Positions 1 to 9,537 of a stretch of DNA of 64,000 nucleotides are shown piece after piece; within the stretch, counting starts at the first letter, position 1, and each line of letters begins with the position of its first letter. Location of the stretch: IMG/VR virus record IMGVR_UViG_3300036845_000721, positions 1-64,000 of that record, one strand, 5' to 3'. A model generated the notes under the pieces. The model did not search any database. It saw only the letters and a list, made by a program, of their open reading frames with translations, and was not told the origin of the DNA. Source of the stretch: a virus. The position numbers and the translations under genes are program-made.

Positions 1-1
1 C

Positions 2-1036
2 AACCCCGGCTGGCTGGGCGTGCTGGGCCACGGTCACGGCTACGCGGCAGGCGGCCTTGTCAGCAGCCTGTTCCCGGCATGGCCGGCGCCGTCCGGCAGC
101 TGGCAGCCCGGCCCCTGGTGGGGCGAACTGCTGACCAAGCAGGGCACCGAGACAGCCGCCTACGCCAGGGATGTTTCCGGGCTGCGGGCCGCGGCGGCGA
201 AACCGGGCAGCTGGGCGCACGCGCACCAGGCGGGCATCGCCGGGGAGATGGCTACCCTGGCCAGCCGCCAGGCCGCCGAGACAGCCGCCTACAAGGCGCT
301 CGGCGCACCCGGGGCGGTGCCCGTGACCGCCGCGCTGCGCCACCTGGCCACTGTGCTGCGAGCCGAGGGCACAACCATCCGGGACCAGGACCTGGCCACC
401 GCCCAGCCCGCCCTGGCGTCAGCCCTGTACCGCTCACTGGGGCAGCTGGCGCAGACCGCGGGGACGACGATCGCGCCGTCCGCGTCGGCCGGCATCACCC
501 CGTGGCCCGGAGGGGCGGGGTACGAGCCGCCTGGCGCGCCGGCCGGCCCGCCCCTCCCCCCGATGCCGGCCGGGACACCCGCCCTTCCCGCGGCGGCCGG
601 GGACACCCTGAAGCTGACTTACCAGCAGCTGCACGCGCTGAACCGGTCCGAGCTCACCGCGTTCGACCGGCAGCAGCTGCACCTGTGGCACGAGCTGCAC
701 CTGGAGCACCTGGCTCACCTGCGCGCGATGCAGGGGCACGCGGCCGGCGCCCTGATCGGCGGGGCCGGCGTGACCCAGCGGGAAGGCATGCTCTCGTCCA
801 TCCTGCCGACCAAGTGGTTCGACGCCGGCGGCCAGCTCGGTCCCGGTTACACCCTCGCCTACAACGGCACCGGCCGCAGCGAGACCGTCACCCCGGCCGG
901 CGGCGGGGGGATCACCGCGGGCGAGGCCGCCATCCTGGCCGAGCTGCGGGCGCTGCGCAGCGCCACTGCCCAGCAGGGCGCCGTCTTCGGCCGGGTGCTG
1001 AACGGCACCATGACCCGCGGCTACTACGGACGGTGA
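2..1036 (+). CDS. Tape measure protein, C-terminal part (5' truncated)
   Basis: The frame is open from base 2, so the gene begins left of the window. The visible 344 residues include two signatures common at the C-terminus of actinophage tape measure proteins: GYAAGGLV near the start, and WFDAGGQLGPGYTLAYNGTG followed by R-S-E-T-V-T-P near residue 280. A proline/glycine-rich hinge at about residues 165-200 is followed by a helical stretch rich in His, Leu and Gln. Tape measure proteins fill the tail tube and set its length, and are normally followed by distal tail genes, as here (next gene 3 nt downstream). An alternative is a separate tape-measure-associated protein, but the position and motif fit well. 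Confidence 0.8.
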   Translation, partial: NPGWLGVLGHGHGYAAGGLVSSLFPAWPAPSGSWQPGPWWGELLTKQGTETAAYARDVSGLRAAAAKPGSWAHAHQAGIAGEMATLASRQAAETAAYKALGAPGAVPVTAALRHLATVLRAEGTTIRDQDLATAQPALASALYRSLGQLAQTAGTTIAPSASAGITPWPGGAGYEPPGAPAGPPLPPMPAGTPALPAAAGDTLKLTYQQLHALNRSELTAFDRQQLHLWHELHLEHLAHLRAMQGHAAGALIGGAGVTQREGMLSSILPTKWFDAGGQLGPGYTLAYNGTGRSETVTPAGGGGITAGEAAILAELRALRSATAQQGAVFGRVLNGTMTRGYYGR

Positions 1037-1039
1037 CCC

Positions 1040-4000
1040 ATGCCTGACTCCCTCGTGATCGCGGACCGGTTCGAGCTGCTGGGCGGCTCCGGCGGAGTGC
1101 AGTCCGACATCCCGGAATGCCAGAACGCCGCCGGCCGGGGCGCCGTCTTCCAGCTGTACGCGCCGCAGACCAGCGGCCAGGGCTCCGGCGCGCAGGAGAC
1201 CTGGAGCCTGGGCGAGCCGCAGCCGGTCATCGACATCACCCAGACGCTGATGCTGGACGGCGAGCGGCCGTTCGGCGCCCGCGCGTCGAACCGGACGATC
1301 ACGCTGCCGCTCAAGATTACCGCGCCGGACCAGGTGACGCTGACCGCGGCCCGCGAGCTGCTGATGCAGGCGGTCGACGCGCAGACCTTCACGATGATCT
1401 ACACGCCCGCGTCCACCGGGCTGCCGGTCGTGTTCGACTGCTTCCGCGCCGAGCCGGCCAACTACGGCTACGGCTTCCTGCAGAACCAGCCGATCCCGAT
1501 CTGCAACCTCACGCTCACCTTCCAGGCGCTGCCCTACGGGCGCACCGAACCGTCGTCGCTGACCCAGGTGGCGTTCGCCTCGCCGCTGCTGGGCGGGGTC
1601 GGCGCGCCGCCCGCGCCGGTCGTGCTGGACAACTACGCCACCGTGTCCGGCACCAACTGGAGCCGGTCCACTACCCAGTTCGTCGTCGGCCCCGGCACCG
1701 CCCGGTACACCCCGCCGACCGGGCAGGTCTACCCGTGGCTGAAGGCGACCTACGCCAGGTCCGGGCTGTCGGTCAACATCACCGGGCTGCCCACGCTGTC
1801 AGTGTGGCTCGGGCAGTCCTTCGACACCGGCAACTGGGCGCCGTGGGCGCCGTTCCAGTCCAACGTCACGATGCGCTGGACGCTGACCGACAACGCCAGC
1901 CACACCATCAGCTTCTCCCGGTCGGCCGGCAACCTGCCGTGGTCGAACAACGCCAACACGCCGAAATGGACCCGGGTCTCCGCCGCCATCCCGCAGGGCA
2001 AAGCCGGATTCAACTACGGGCAGGTCACCGCCTACTCCCTCATCCTGACCAACTGGGCCGGCGGCGGAACCACCAGCTGGGTGCGGATGAACGCCTGGCT
2101 GGACGCGCTCACCGCCAACCCGCCCAGCCTGTCCAACCCGGCCAGCCAGCGCGGCGTGGTCTACAACATCATGGGCACGGCCGGCACCGCCCGCACCCCG
2201 GTATCCACCCAGTTCCAGCTGCCGCAGTCCGGGCCGGTAACCAGCGAGCTGCACGGCGCCGGCCAGTGGTGGCCGCCGGTCGGGGTCACCTCGGTGCAGG
2301 CCGAGTGCGTCGGCGCCGGCGGCGCGGGCGCAACGCGCACCACCACCGGGTTCGGCGGCGGCGGGGGCGGCGGCGAGTACGCGGCCGAGGCGGCGCTGGC
2401 CGTGGCGGCGGGCACCCCGGTGCCCTACTCGTGCGGCGCGGCCGGCAGCTCCGGCGCCAGCCAGCAGGTGACCACCTTCACCCAGCCGGGCACCGGGAAC
2501 TGGACCTGCCCGCCCGGGGTCACCACGGTCAAGGCCGAGTGCTGGGGCGGCGGCGGCCAGGGCGCGGCCGGCGGAGGCGGAGGCGCAGGCGGCAGCTATT
2601 CCGCGGAGCCGACGCTGGCGGTTACCCCCGGGAGGGTTTACCGGTTCACCGTCGGCATCGGCGGCTACAACACCCGGTGGGGCTTCGGCGCGGCCGGCAA
2701 CGGCGGGGTCACCACGTTCGCCGGCGACTCGGTGACGGTCACCGCGTCCGGCGGGAACATGCCGCGCAGCGGCGGCACGGTGGGCGGCAGTCCCGGTGCG
2801 GCCAGCGGCAACACCACGCACTTCCTGGGCGGCGCCGGCGGCACGTCACCGTCGTACGCCGGCGGCGGCGGGGGCGCGGCAGCCAGCGCCAGCGGCAACG
2901 GCACCGCGGGCAGCAACGGCGCGGGCAATACCGGCGGCGCGGGCGCGGCCGGCGCCGGGGGCGGCGGGGGCGGGGGCGGCGGCGCGAACAACCCCGGCTA
3001 CCCGGCCGCGGGCACCGCGCCCGGCGGCGGGGGCGGCGGCGGCTACGGGGCCGCCGGGAACAACGCGGGCGCGTCCGGCGGCCCCGGCCAGATCACGCTC
3101 ACCTACACCGTGGCGGCCGGCGCCCCTGTCAACGGCGCCAGCACCACGTTCGGTTCCGCGGGCACCACCGGGACCGTCGTCACCGCGCACGGCGGCGCGT
3201 CCGCCGCGCTCAACTCGGCGGCCGGCGCAGCGGGCGGGTCCGGCAGCGGCAACACCGCGCACTTCTCCGGCGGCGCCGGATCGACCGTGACGTCCGTCGG
3301 CGGGGGCGGGGGCGGCAGCGGGGGCAGCGCGTCGGCCGGCACCGCCGCGGCGGCCAACAGCGCGACCGGGGCAGTGGCCGTCACGGGCGGCGGCAAGGGC
3401 GCCAACGGGTCGGCCGTGGCCGGTACCGGCGGCGACAGCGCTTCCCCGCCAGGCGGCGGGGGCGGCGGCGGCGACAGCTCGGGCACCGCGGCGCCGGGCG
3501 GGGCAGGCGGCGCGGGCAGCATCGTGCTTACCTGGACGCCGCCGCTGGCCCCGTTCACCACGCTCATCGCGCACACCCCGGGCCGGCAGGCGCCGCCGTC
3601 GCTCAATCCCTGCGTGCCGGTCAATAACACCGCTGACACCCCCACCGGCATCGAGTACCCGGTTCCGTCGCTGGTGGCCGGCACGAACGCGATGTTCAAC
3701 GGCACCTATTCCGTCGTGCTGGTGGCCTATAACTGGGACAGCCCGGCGGTGCAGCGGACGGTCACGGTGACCGTGACCCAGTACGAGTACTACAGCGGGG
3801 CCGGCGACCCGGCTTACCAGCTGGCGGTTACCCGGACCTTCACCCCGGCCACCGACATCAGCAACGGCATCTGCATCATGGGCGAGCTCACGCTGCCGGT
3901 CAAGCTGGTCGACCCGTCCAACACCAGCTCGTTCTTCACCGTGTCGATCACCGATACCGACCAGAACGACCAGTTCCTGGACGTGCTTTTCCTCGATAGC

Positions 4001-4276
4001 CAGGGAAGCACGGTCCTGGTCAACCTGCCGCCCGGCGCCAGCAGCTACGTCAACATGTTCATTGACGAGCCGACCGCCGACCGTGACCTGGGGCTGATCC
4101 TGGGCAGCGACCTGGACCGGTCCCAGGCGGTCAGCGTGATGGACGCGGCGATCATATCCGGCTCGCCGTTCTACATCCTGCCCGGCGACAACACGTTCCT
4201 GGCCTACACCACCGCGGGCGCGCCCAACCTGGGCGTCAGCTACCTGAACCGGTGGTACCTGGAGCGGCTGGTTTAG
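1040..4276 (+). CDS. Large Dit-like minor tail protein with carbohydrate-binding-like and glycine-rich modules
   Basis: 1078 residues starting at ATG 1040. Residues 1-170 look like a distal tail (Dit) type domain (ITQTLMLDGERPFGARASNR and the strand-rich stretch to LTFQALPYGRTEP). Residues about 185-380 resemble a beta-sandwich carbohydrate-binding module (paired W, N and S residues, KWTRVSAAIPQG, SWVRMNAWLDAL). Residues about 405-830 hold glycine-rich repeats opening with CPPGVTTVKAECWGG-like units, a form seen in phage adhesins. Residues 830-1078 return to a conventional tail beta-domain. The order suggests a Dit platform with adhesion modules inserted. It ends flush against the next gene (TAG then ATG). 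Role in host binding is inferred. Confidence 0.75.
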   Translation: MPDSLVIADRFELLGGSGGVQSDIPECQNAAGRGAVFQLYAPQTSGQGSGAQETWSLGEPQPVIDITQTLMLDGERPFGARASNRTITLPLKITAPDQVTLTAARELLMQAVDAQTFTMIYTPASTGLPVVFDCFRAEPANYGYGFLQNQPIPICNLTLTFQALPYGRTEPSSLTQVAFASPLLGGVGAPPAPVVLDNYATVSGTNWSRSTTQFVVGPGTARYTPPTGQVYPWLKATYARSGLSVNITGLPTLSVWLGQSFDTGNWAPWAPFQSNVTMRWTLTDNASHTISFSRSAGNLPWSNNANTPKWTRVSAAIPQGKAGFNYGQVTAYSLILTNWAGGGTTSWVRMNAWLDALTANPPSLSNPASQRGVVYNIMGTAGTARTPVSTQFQLPQSGPVTSELHGAGQWWPPVGVTSVQAECVGAGGAGATRTTTGFGGGGGGGEYAAEAALAVAAGTPVPYSCGAAGSSGASQQVTTFTQPGTGNWTCPPGVTTVKAECWGGGGQGAAGGGGGAGGSYSAEPTLAVTPGRVYRFTVGIGGYNTRWGFGAAGNGGVTTFAGDSVTVTASGGNMPRSGGTVGGSPGAASGNTTHFLGGAGGTSPSYAGGGGGAAASASGNGTAGSNGAGNTGGAGAAGAGGGGGGGGGANNPGYPAAGTAPGGGGGGGYGAAGNNAGASGGPGQITLTYTVAAGAPVNGASTTFGSAGTTGTVVTAHGGASAALNSAAGAAGGSGSGNTAHFSGGAGSTVTSVGGGGGGSGGSASAGTAAAANSATGAVAVTGGGKGANGSAVAGTGGDSASPPGGGGGGGDSSGTAAPGGAGGAGSIVLTWTPPLAPFTTLIAHTPGRQAPPSLNPCVPVNNTADTPTGIEYPVPSLVAGTNAMFNGTYSVVLVAYNWDSPAVQRTVTVTVTQYEYYSGAGDPAYQLAVTRTFTPATDISNGICIMGELTLPVKLVDPSNTSSFFTVSITDTDQNDQFLDVLFLDSQGSTVLVNLPPGASSYVNMFIDEPTADRDLGLILGSDLDRSQAVSVMDAAIISGSPFYILPGDNTFLAYTTAGAPNLGVSYLNRWYLERLV

Positions 4277-6097
4277 ATGCCCGCCAAGAACGACCCGTCC
4301 CTGGTCCCCACCGCGCTGGTCAAGGCGCTGTCGGTTGAACAGCGGCTGAACGCGCTCGTCGGCCAGGTCGGACCGCAGACGCCGACCATCGTGTACGGCA
4401 GCACGTACACGGTGCTCACCCAGTACGCCAACGGCGACTACACCTGGACCTGCCCGCCCGGGGTGACGGCGATCAAGGTGGAGTGCTGGGGCGCGGGCGC
4501 CGGGGCGGGCGGCGGCAGCGCGTCCCTCGGCGGCGAGGGCGGCGGCGGCGGCGAGTACGCGATGGAGCCGGCTCTCGCGGTCACCCCGGGCAACGTCTAC
4601 AACTACACGGTCGGCAACGGCGGGAACGGCGGCGTCACCGGGCAGCCGGGCACGGGCGGCGGCGACACGTTCTTCAACGGCGACAGCAACCAGGTGCTGG
4701 GCAACGGCGGCAGCGCGGGCGGCGGCTTCATCGGCGGGGCCGGCGGAAGCGGCAGCTTTAACACGGTCGCCTTCCCCGGCGGCAACGGCGGCGGCACCGG
4801 CAGCCAGGGAACCGGCGGCTGCGGCGGCGGCGGCGGCGCAGGCCCGGACGGCCAGGGCTGGGGCGGCGGCACGTCGGCTCCCGGCGGCTCGTTCGGCGGC
4901 GCCGGCGACAACAACGTGAGCCCCGGCATCCTCGGCGGCAGCGGAGGGGGCGGCGGGAACGCCGGCGTCAACGGCAGCAACGGGACGAACACCGGGGCCG
5001 GGGGCGGCGGCTGCGGGACGGGCGCGAACGCCACCAACAAGACCGTCAGCTACGCGGCTACCGGCAGCCGCAGCTACTACGGGTCGGATGCGAGCGGCTA
5101 CGGCGGCACCAACAACGCCGTCCGGACCACCAACTCCACGATCTACCAGGGCGGCGAGACTTCCGGCGGCGGCGGCATCAACGGCACCCAGAAGGCCATC
5201 GTCACGTTCAACCAGGGCCAGATCGCCTCCGACTTCTCCGGCTTCACCATCACGTCCTGCAAGCTGTGGCTCACCAACCAGCACTCCTGGTACAACTCCG
5301 GGATGTCAGTCGACATCGGCGGCTGGCAGGTCGGCGGCGGCGCACCGAGCTCGTGGAACGGCGCCAGCAACGTCACGCACATCACCACACAGGGCAGCGC
5401 CGAGGGCGCTCGCACCGCCTTCGGGCTCGGCGCCTTCGGGCGGAACTTCGCCGGCCAGGCCGGCCCCACGCTATACGGCATCACGCTCGGTCCCGGCCCG
5501 GCGTTCAGCCTGAACTACTACGGCTACTTCTACGGCAGCAACGGCGGCGGGAATGCCCCGGTGCTGACCATCAGCGGCCAGTCCGGCACCGGGTCGAACA
5601 CCGCGGGCGCCGGCCATGACGGCGGGATCCGGATCACTTACCTGTCCGGCAACACGATGGTCGCCGCGGTGCAGCCGGCCGCCGTCACCGACAGTGCCGG
5701 GAACCAGGCCGCGGCCGGGTACACCGGGGCGGTCCAGGCCATCCAGCCGACCTCGAACCCCGCGGTACCCGAGGGATGGCGCAACCTGGCGCTGCCCAGC
5801 GGCTGGGGCGCACGCGCTCTCAGCACCGGATGGCGCTGCAAGCGGGCCGCGGAAAACAACATCATGCTCCTCCACGTCTCGCTGACCGGCCCGGCTACCC
5901 CGCCCGCGAACGGGACGGTAATCGCAACGCTGCCAGTCGGTTACCGGCCGACGTTCGACCAGAACCTGGCGCTTATCGACAACGCCGCCGGGACACGGCC
6001 CCAGCTCTATGTCCGGGGCTCCACCGGCAACGTGGAGGCCTGGAACATGCAGGCCAACCAGCAGATCAGCGGCATCGCCACTATCGCGCTCGATTGA
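4277..6097 (+). CDS. Glycine-rich minor tail protein, probable adhesin
   Basis: 606 residues; ATG directly follows the stop of the upstream tail gene. A short N-terminus (residues 1-50) could attach to the tail. YTWTCPPGVTAIKVECWG at about residues 55-72 opens a long glycine-rich domain to about residue 255, matching the module in the gene upstream. Residues 260-435 form a Ser/Tyr/Asn-rich beta region. The C-terminal 110 residues (PEGWRNLALPSGWG, then a section ending ISGIATIALD) resemble the terminal head domain of phage fibre and receptor-binding proteins. Duplication of the glycine-rich module between adjacent genes is visible. Receptor binding is inferred from family and position. Confidence 0.7.
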   Translation: MPAKNDPSLVPTALVKALSVEQRLNALVGQVGPQTPTIVYGSTYTVLTQYANGDYTWTCPPGVTAIKVECWGAGAGAGGGSASLGGEGGGGGEYAMEPALAVTPGNVYNYTVGNGGNGGVTGQPGTGGGDTFFNGDSNQVLGNGGSAGGGFIGGAGGSGSFNTVAFPGGNGGGTGSQGTGGCGGGGGAGPDGQGWGGGTSAPGGSFGGAGDNNVSPGILGGSGGGGGNAGVNGSNGTNTGAGGGGCGTGANATNKTVSYAATGSRSYYGSDASGYGGTNNAVRTTNSTIYQGGETSGGGGINGTQKAIVTFNQGQIASDFSGFTITSCKLWLTNQHSWYNSGMSVDIGGWQVGGGAPSSWNGASNVTHITTQGSAEGARTAFGLGAFGRNFAGQAGPTLYGITLGPGPAFSLNYYGYFYGSNGGGNAPVLTISGQSGTGSNTAGAGHDGGIRITYLSGNTMVAAVQPAAVTDSAGNQAAAGYTGAVQAIQPTSNPAVPEGWRNLALPSGWGARALSTGWRCKRAAENNIMLLHVSLTGPATPPANGTVIATLPVGYRPTFDQNLALIDNAAGTRPQLYVRGSTGNVEAWNMQANQQISGIATIALD

Positions 6098-6107
6098 GGA
6101 GGACCAG

Positions 6108-6407
6108 ATGGCTACCAATGTCCCGAACCCGGGCTCTTACCTGACCAGTATCGCCACCTACTTCACCGGGGTACGGGACAGTCTCGCGCGCCTGGCCGAC
6201 CAGCGCGCCTACATCGAGGCGATGGGCGGGCTGGAGTTCCTGACCGGGGCGGTCCCGGACGGGCTCGCCATGACCCAGGCTGACGCGTCCGCGCTGATCG
6301 CCTCGCTGGACCAGCACAACGATCTCAACACCGGCTATACCGGCGGCACCCCCGCGCCGCAGCTGGACTACAAGGACAACAGCGCGCCGTTCTGGGGCGG
6401 GATGTAA
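6108..6407 (+). CDS. Small tail-region protein, function unknown
   Basis: 99 residues. The start at ATG 6108 was chosen because GAGGAGGA lies 5-8 nt upstream, immediately after the previous stop; the longer in-frame start would overlap the upstream gene. The protein is helical at first (a YLTSIATYFTGVRDSLARLA section), then Gly/Pro-rich, ending APFWGGM. It lies between two tail proteins in the same transcript, so a minor tail or assembly role is likely. No domain recognised. Confidence 0.75.
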   Translation: MATNVPNPGSYLTSIATYFTGVRDSLARLADQRAYIEAMGGLEFLTGAVPDGLAMTQADASALIASLDQHNDLNTGYTGGTPAPQLDYKDNSAPFWGGM

Positions 6408-6419
6408 GGACGCACTGCC

Positions 6420-8408
6420 GTGGCACTGGAGCAGATCAACTACAGCCAGGTGGTGACACTCGCCCCGCAGCAGCAGAGAGGGACGGTGCCCCTCCTCGGC
6501 GGCGGCCTGTCCATGCTGGCATCCTCGGCCAACCAGCACTACTCCCGGCTGCCGTACCTTATCGCGGGCTCGCTGTCGATGACGTCGCCGCTCACGCCAG
6601 GGGACGAGTTCCAGCTGTATACCGGCACCGCGCTGAAAGAGCCGACGCTGTTTTCCGTGCAGGCCGTGCTGCCGAACACGGGCGGGGTCTCCAGCACCCA
6701 GACCGTATTCGGAACGACCCCGTCGCCGCCCAATACCGGTGACGGCGCCACCACCCAGGAAACGCTGGGCATGCAGTTCCAGTCGTCGGCGGCCTCCCCG
6801 GTGCGCGCCGTCTGGTACTACGCCAGCCCCGGCGTGCCGCTGCCGTCCTCGGTAGCGCTGTACGACACGACCACGCAGGCGGCGGTGATCACCAACAGCA
6901 GCCCGGTGTGGTCCGGCGGAGCCGGGTCCGGCTGGGTGCGATGCGACCTGACCAGCTATAACGTCACCCTGGTCGCCGGCCGGCCCTACCGCATATGCGT
7001 CTTCGGGTACAACGGCGGCAACGTGTGGAACTGGTTCTACACCCAGTACTTCGGGTCCGGCGGCCCCGGGAAGAACGGGGTGACCAACGGCGTCCTGACG
7101 GCCCCGGCGGCCAGCCAGGGATGGGTGCAGCCAGGCGCCAGCATCACCTACCCGGCCTCGCAATGGCAGAACAGCAACTACTGGATCGACATCGAGGTCG
7201 GCGTCAGCAGCGCCACCGCCGGCGGCAACTGGTACATCTTCATCGAGCCGGCACCGATGGCCGTCCCGGCTGCCGGCGACACGGCGGTGACGCACCCGGA
7301 GCCGAAGACCCCGCGCTGGCTCGGATCACTCGGCCACGTGACCGGGATGACCCGCAGCTACACGTGCCCCGGCGGCCCGGACACGCTGTCGCTGCTGCTG
7401 CGGCTGCCGCCGGACCTGCGCACCGACGCGCTCGATCCCGGGCGGGTGCTGCAGGTCTGGCGCGGCGGCTCCTGCGTCTGGGAAGGAAAACTCAACGAGC
7501 CGGCGAGCTCGGGCGACGGGTGGACGGTGACCGCCCGCGGTGCCGGGCACTACGGAGACGACTTCGCGGCCATCTGGACAACATGGAACGCCGACGACGC
7601 GGTCAACAAGGCGATCAGCCGCGGGCTGCGGTGGAGCAACATCTACACCATCGGCAACCCGACCGGGATCTACCTGGCGCAGCAGCAGGACAGCGGCTCG
7701 GAGAACATCACCAGCCATATGAACCTGCTGATAACCGGCGGCGGCCTGCTGTGGACCCTGCTGCCGGGAATCGCGTCCGAGGTGCCGGCCGGGCCATGGC
7801 TGCTGCGGGTCGTGCCGTGGAAATCCGACATCAACGGGAACCCGGTCGTGACCCCGGACCGGCTGCTGGTCTGCAGCACGCCCGTGCCGCGCACCGTCGC
7901 GGCCGACATCAACACGCTGGTGCTGCGCTACCAGGTCACCGCGGACATCCCCGCCACCGCCACCAGGAACGCGATCCCGGCCACGTACGCGATCACCACC
8001 ACGTCCATCGCGGCATCGGTGGCGAAACACGGGCCGATGGAGTACTACCTGGACCTCTCCTCGGCCGGGGTCATGACGGGGACGGCGGCGCAGGCGATCG
8101 GGCAGAGCATTCTCATCCGGTACGTGCGGGCCAGTTTCGCCGGGCCGTTCACCGCCTCGCCCGGCCAGGTGCGCAACGCGGCTGGCGCGCCGGTCGATCT
8201 CGGCTGCGACCAGGCCGGGCTGGTCTACAAGGTGATCATGACCGACGCGCCGTACGGCGGCGAGGTGGCGCTGGGGCCGCTGGTGTTCATGTCCGGCGCC
8301 TACTCCTACGACGAGGACACCGCGACCGCCACGATCACCCCGTTCCAGCAGGCGCGCACCGACATGGCCAGCCTGATCAGCGCGCTCTACCCGAACAAGT
8401 TCGGCTGA
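6420..8408 (+). CDS. Minor tail protein with DUF4082-like insert
   Basis: 662 residues from GTG 6420. Residues about 95-250 look like a DUF4082 beta-sandwich (TLGMQFQSSAASPVRAVWYY, then GSGWVRCDL, GRPYRICVFGYN, ending NSNYWIDIEVGV), a module usually found in secreted bacterial glycan-active proteins. From residue 285 the chain matches a hub-like minor tail protein: LDPGRVLQVWRGGSCVWEGK and DGWTVTARGAGHYGDDFAA are typical of actinophage baseplate/hub proteins next to the tape measure. Probable structural tail-tip protein with a glycan-binding insert; the insert assignment is by eye. Confidence 0.7.
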   Translation: MALEQINYSQVVTLAPQQQRGTVPLLGGGLSMLASSANQHYSRLPYLIAGSLSMTSPLTPGDEFQLYTGTALKEPTLFSVQAVLPNTGGVSSTQTVFGTTPSPPNTGDGATTQETLGMQFQSSAASPVRAVWYYASPGVPLPSSVALYDTTTQAAVITNSSPVWSGGAGSGWVRCDLTSYNVTLVAGRPYRICVFGYNGGNVWNWFYTQYFGSGGPGKNGVTNGVLTAPAASQGWVQPGASITYPASQWQNSNYWIDIEVGVSSATAGGNWYIFIEPAPMAVPAAGDTAVTHPEPKTPRWLGSLGHVTGMTRSYTCPGGPDTLSLLLRLPPDLRTDALDPGRVLQVWRGGSCVWEGKLNEPASSGDGWTVTARGAGHYGDDFAAIWTTWNADDAVNKAISRGLRWSNIYTIGNPTGIYLAQQQDSGSENITSHMNLLITGGGLLWTLLPGIASEVPAGPWLLRVVPWKSDINGNPVVTPDRLLVCSTPVPRTVAADINTLVLRYQVTADIPATATRNAIPATYAITTTSIAASVAKHGPMEYYLDLSSAGVMTGTAAQAIGQSILIRYVRASFAGPFTASPGQVRNAAGAPVDLGCDQAGLVYKVIMTDAPYGGEVALGPLVFMSGAYSYDEDTATATITPFQQARTDMASLISALYPNKFG

Positions 8409-8453
8409 GCCCGCGAGGTCTAAGGTGAGCAGTGACGGCGGGAGGAGGACGCG

Positions 8454-8636
8454 ATGGACCTGGAGGAAGGGCAGCGGCGCGGTTTCGGGATACCGGACCG
8501 CTCGCCGGAAATCCCGGAGGACGAGCGGGTAGAGCCCTGGGGCTGGCACAGCAAGATAGCGCCGAGGCATATCCGGCGCCGGCTGCGCCTGTACCGGGAG
8601 TTCCTGGAAAGACTGGGCGACCATGGCGATCAATGA
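8454..8636 (+). CDS. Small charged protein, function unknown
   Basis: 60 residues. ATG 8454 is preceded by a strong GGGAGGAGGAC. The 3' end overlaps the endolysin start by 14 nt, which suggests translational coupling. Rich in Arg, Glu and Pro with a basic C-terminal helix (RHIRRRLRLYREFLERLG). There is no membrane segment, so it is not an obvious holin despite lying directly before the lysin. Confidence 0.65.
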   Translation: MDLEEGQRRGFGIPDRSPEIPEDERVEPWGWHSKIAPRHIRRRLRLYREFLERLGDHGDQ

Positions 8637-9501
8637 GCTGTGGATCCCGTCACCGCACTATTCGACCGGGCGCAGCGGCTACAACAAGATCGTGTTCCAT
8701 ACCACCCAGGGCGCGATGAAGATCCGGGACCTGGGGTCATGGTTCCAGAATCCGTCCGCGCAGTGCTCATCGCACCACGGGGCCGACGGCTACGAGCGCG
8801 GGGTATTCGGCGCGTACGTCTATGAGAACTACAGCGCCTGGACGCAGGGCAACGCGAACGGCTACTGCCTGTCAATTGAGCTGTGCGGCTACGCGGAATG
8901 GTCGCGCAGCGAATGGCTTGATAACCGGCCGGTCCTGGTCGACAACGCGGCCGAATGGCTGCGGTACATGGTCGACAAGTACGGCATTCCCTGGACCCTG
9001 CTCAGCGACTCCCAGGCGCAGAATGCAAGTGTTCGCGGAATCTGCCAGCACGTCAATCTCGGCTCATGGGGCAGCGGGCACTGGGACTGCGGCTCCGGCT
9101 TCCCGATCGACGTCATTGTCGACAAGGCCAAGAAATGGGGCGGCGGCGGCGGAACTGCACCACCCCAACCGGAACCGGTCTACCTGGAGGATGACATGCC
9201 GGTAATCCCGCCCAACGACGTAAACGACCGGCAGATCGCGATCTGCGTGGCCGGGCCGCACAAGGACCTCGGCTTCTGCGTCGACGCCGCGGTCCTGTCC
9301 GGGCCGGTGCAGCTCCGGTGCGCGTTCCACATCATCAACGGCGGCTGGAAAGTCATCGAGGTCACCATCAACCCGGGCAACATCCGCCCGGTCGTCTGCC
9401 CCCGGGACGGCAGCAACAACAAGATGTCGTGGGACGGCCTCAGCATCGACCGGAGGGACAACATGCCGGTCGACATCTGGCCGGTTCTCGTTCCCGGGTA
9501 G
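8623..9501 (+). CDS. Endolysin: N-acetylmuramoyl-L-alanine amidase (Amidase_2) with novel C-terminal domain
   Basis: 292 residues. Residues 20-165 form an Amidase_2/PGRP-type zinc amidase: NKIVFHTTQG places a likely zinc ligand at H26; CQHVNLG (H143) and GHWDCGSGFP (H153, D155, C156) supply the rest of the metal site. Such enzymes cut the bond between MurNAc and the stem peptide. A Gly/Pro linker (about 172-185) leads to a C-terminal domain of about 90 residues (RQIAICVAGPHKDLGFCVDA, then NGGWKVIEV, ending PVDIWPVL) that is clearly shared with the DUF1906 protein at 44462-45379. That domain probably binds the wall or stabilises the enzyme. ATG 8623 overlaps the preceding small gene. Confidence 0.88.
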   Translation: MAINELWIPSPHYSTGRSGYNKIVFHTTQGAMKIRDLGSWFQNPSAQCSSHHGADGYERGVFGAYVYENYSAWTQGNANGYCLSIELCGYAEWSRSEWLDNRPVLVDNAAEWLRYMVDKYGIPWTLLSDSQAQNASVRGICQHVNLGSWGSGHWDCGSGFPIDVIVDKAKKWGGGGGTAPPQPEPVYLEDDMPVIPPNDVNDRQIAICVAGPHKDLGFCVDAAVLSGPVQLRCAFHIINGGWKVIEVTINPGNIRPVVCPRDGSNNKMSWDGLSIDRRDNMPVDIWPVLVPG

Positions 9502-9537
9502 GGGTCAAACGGCGTTTCGTCGCTTACCATCGGGAAC

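Noticed and set aside
1799-3705. Long minus-strand frames over the glycine-rich tail gene
   Set aside because: They mirror the GGC/GCC codons of the plus-strand gene and have proline/arginine-only composition with no ribosome site.
8454-8636. Holin before the endolysin
   Set aside because: The 60-residue product has no hydrophobic segment.
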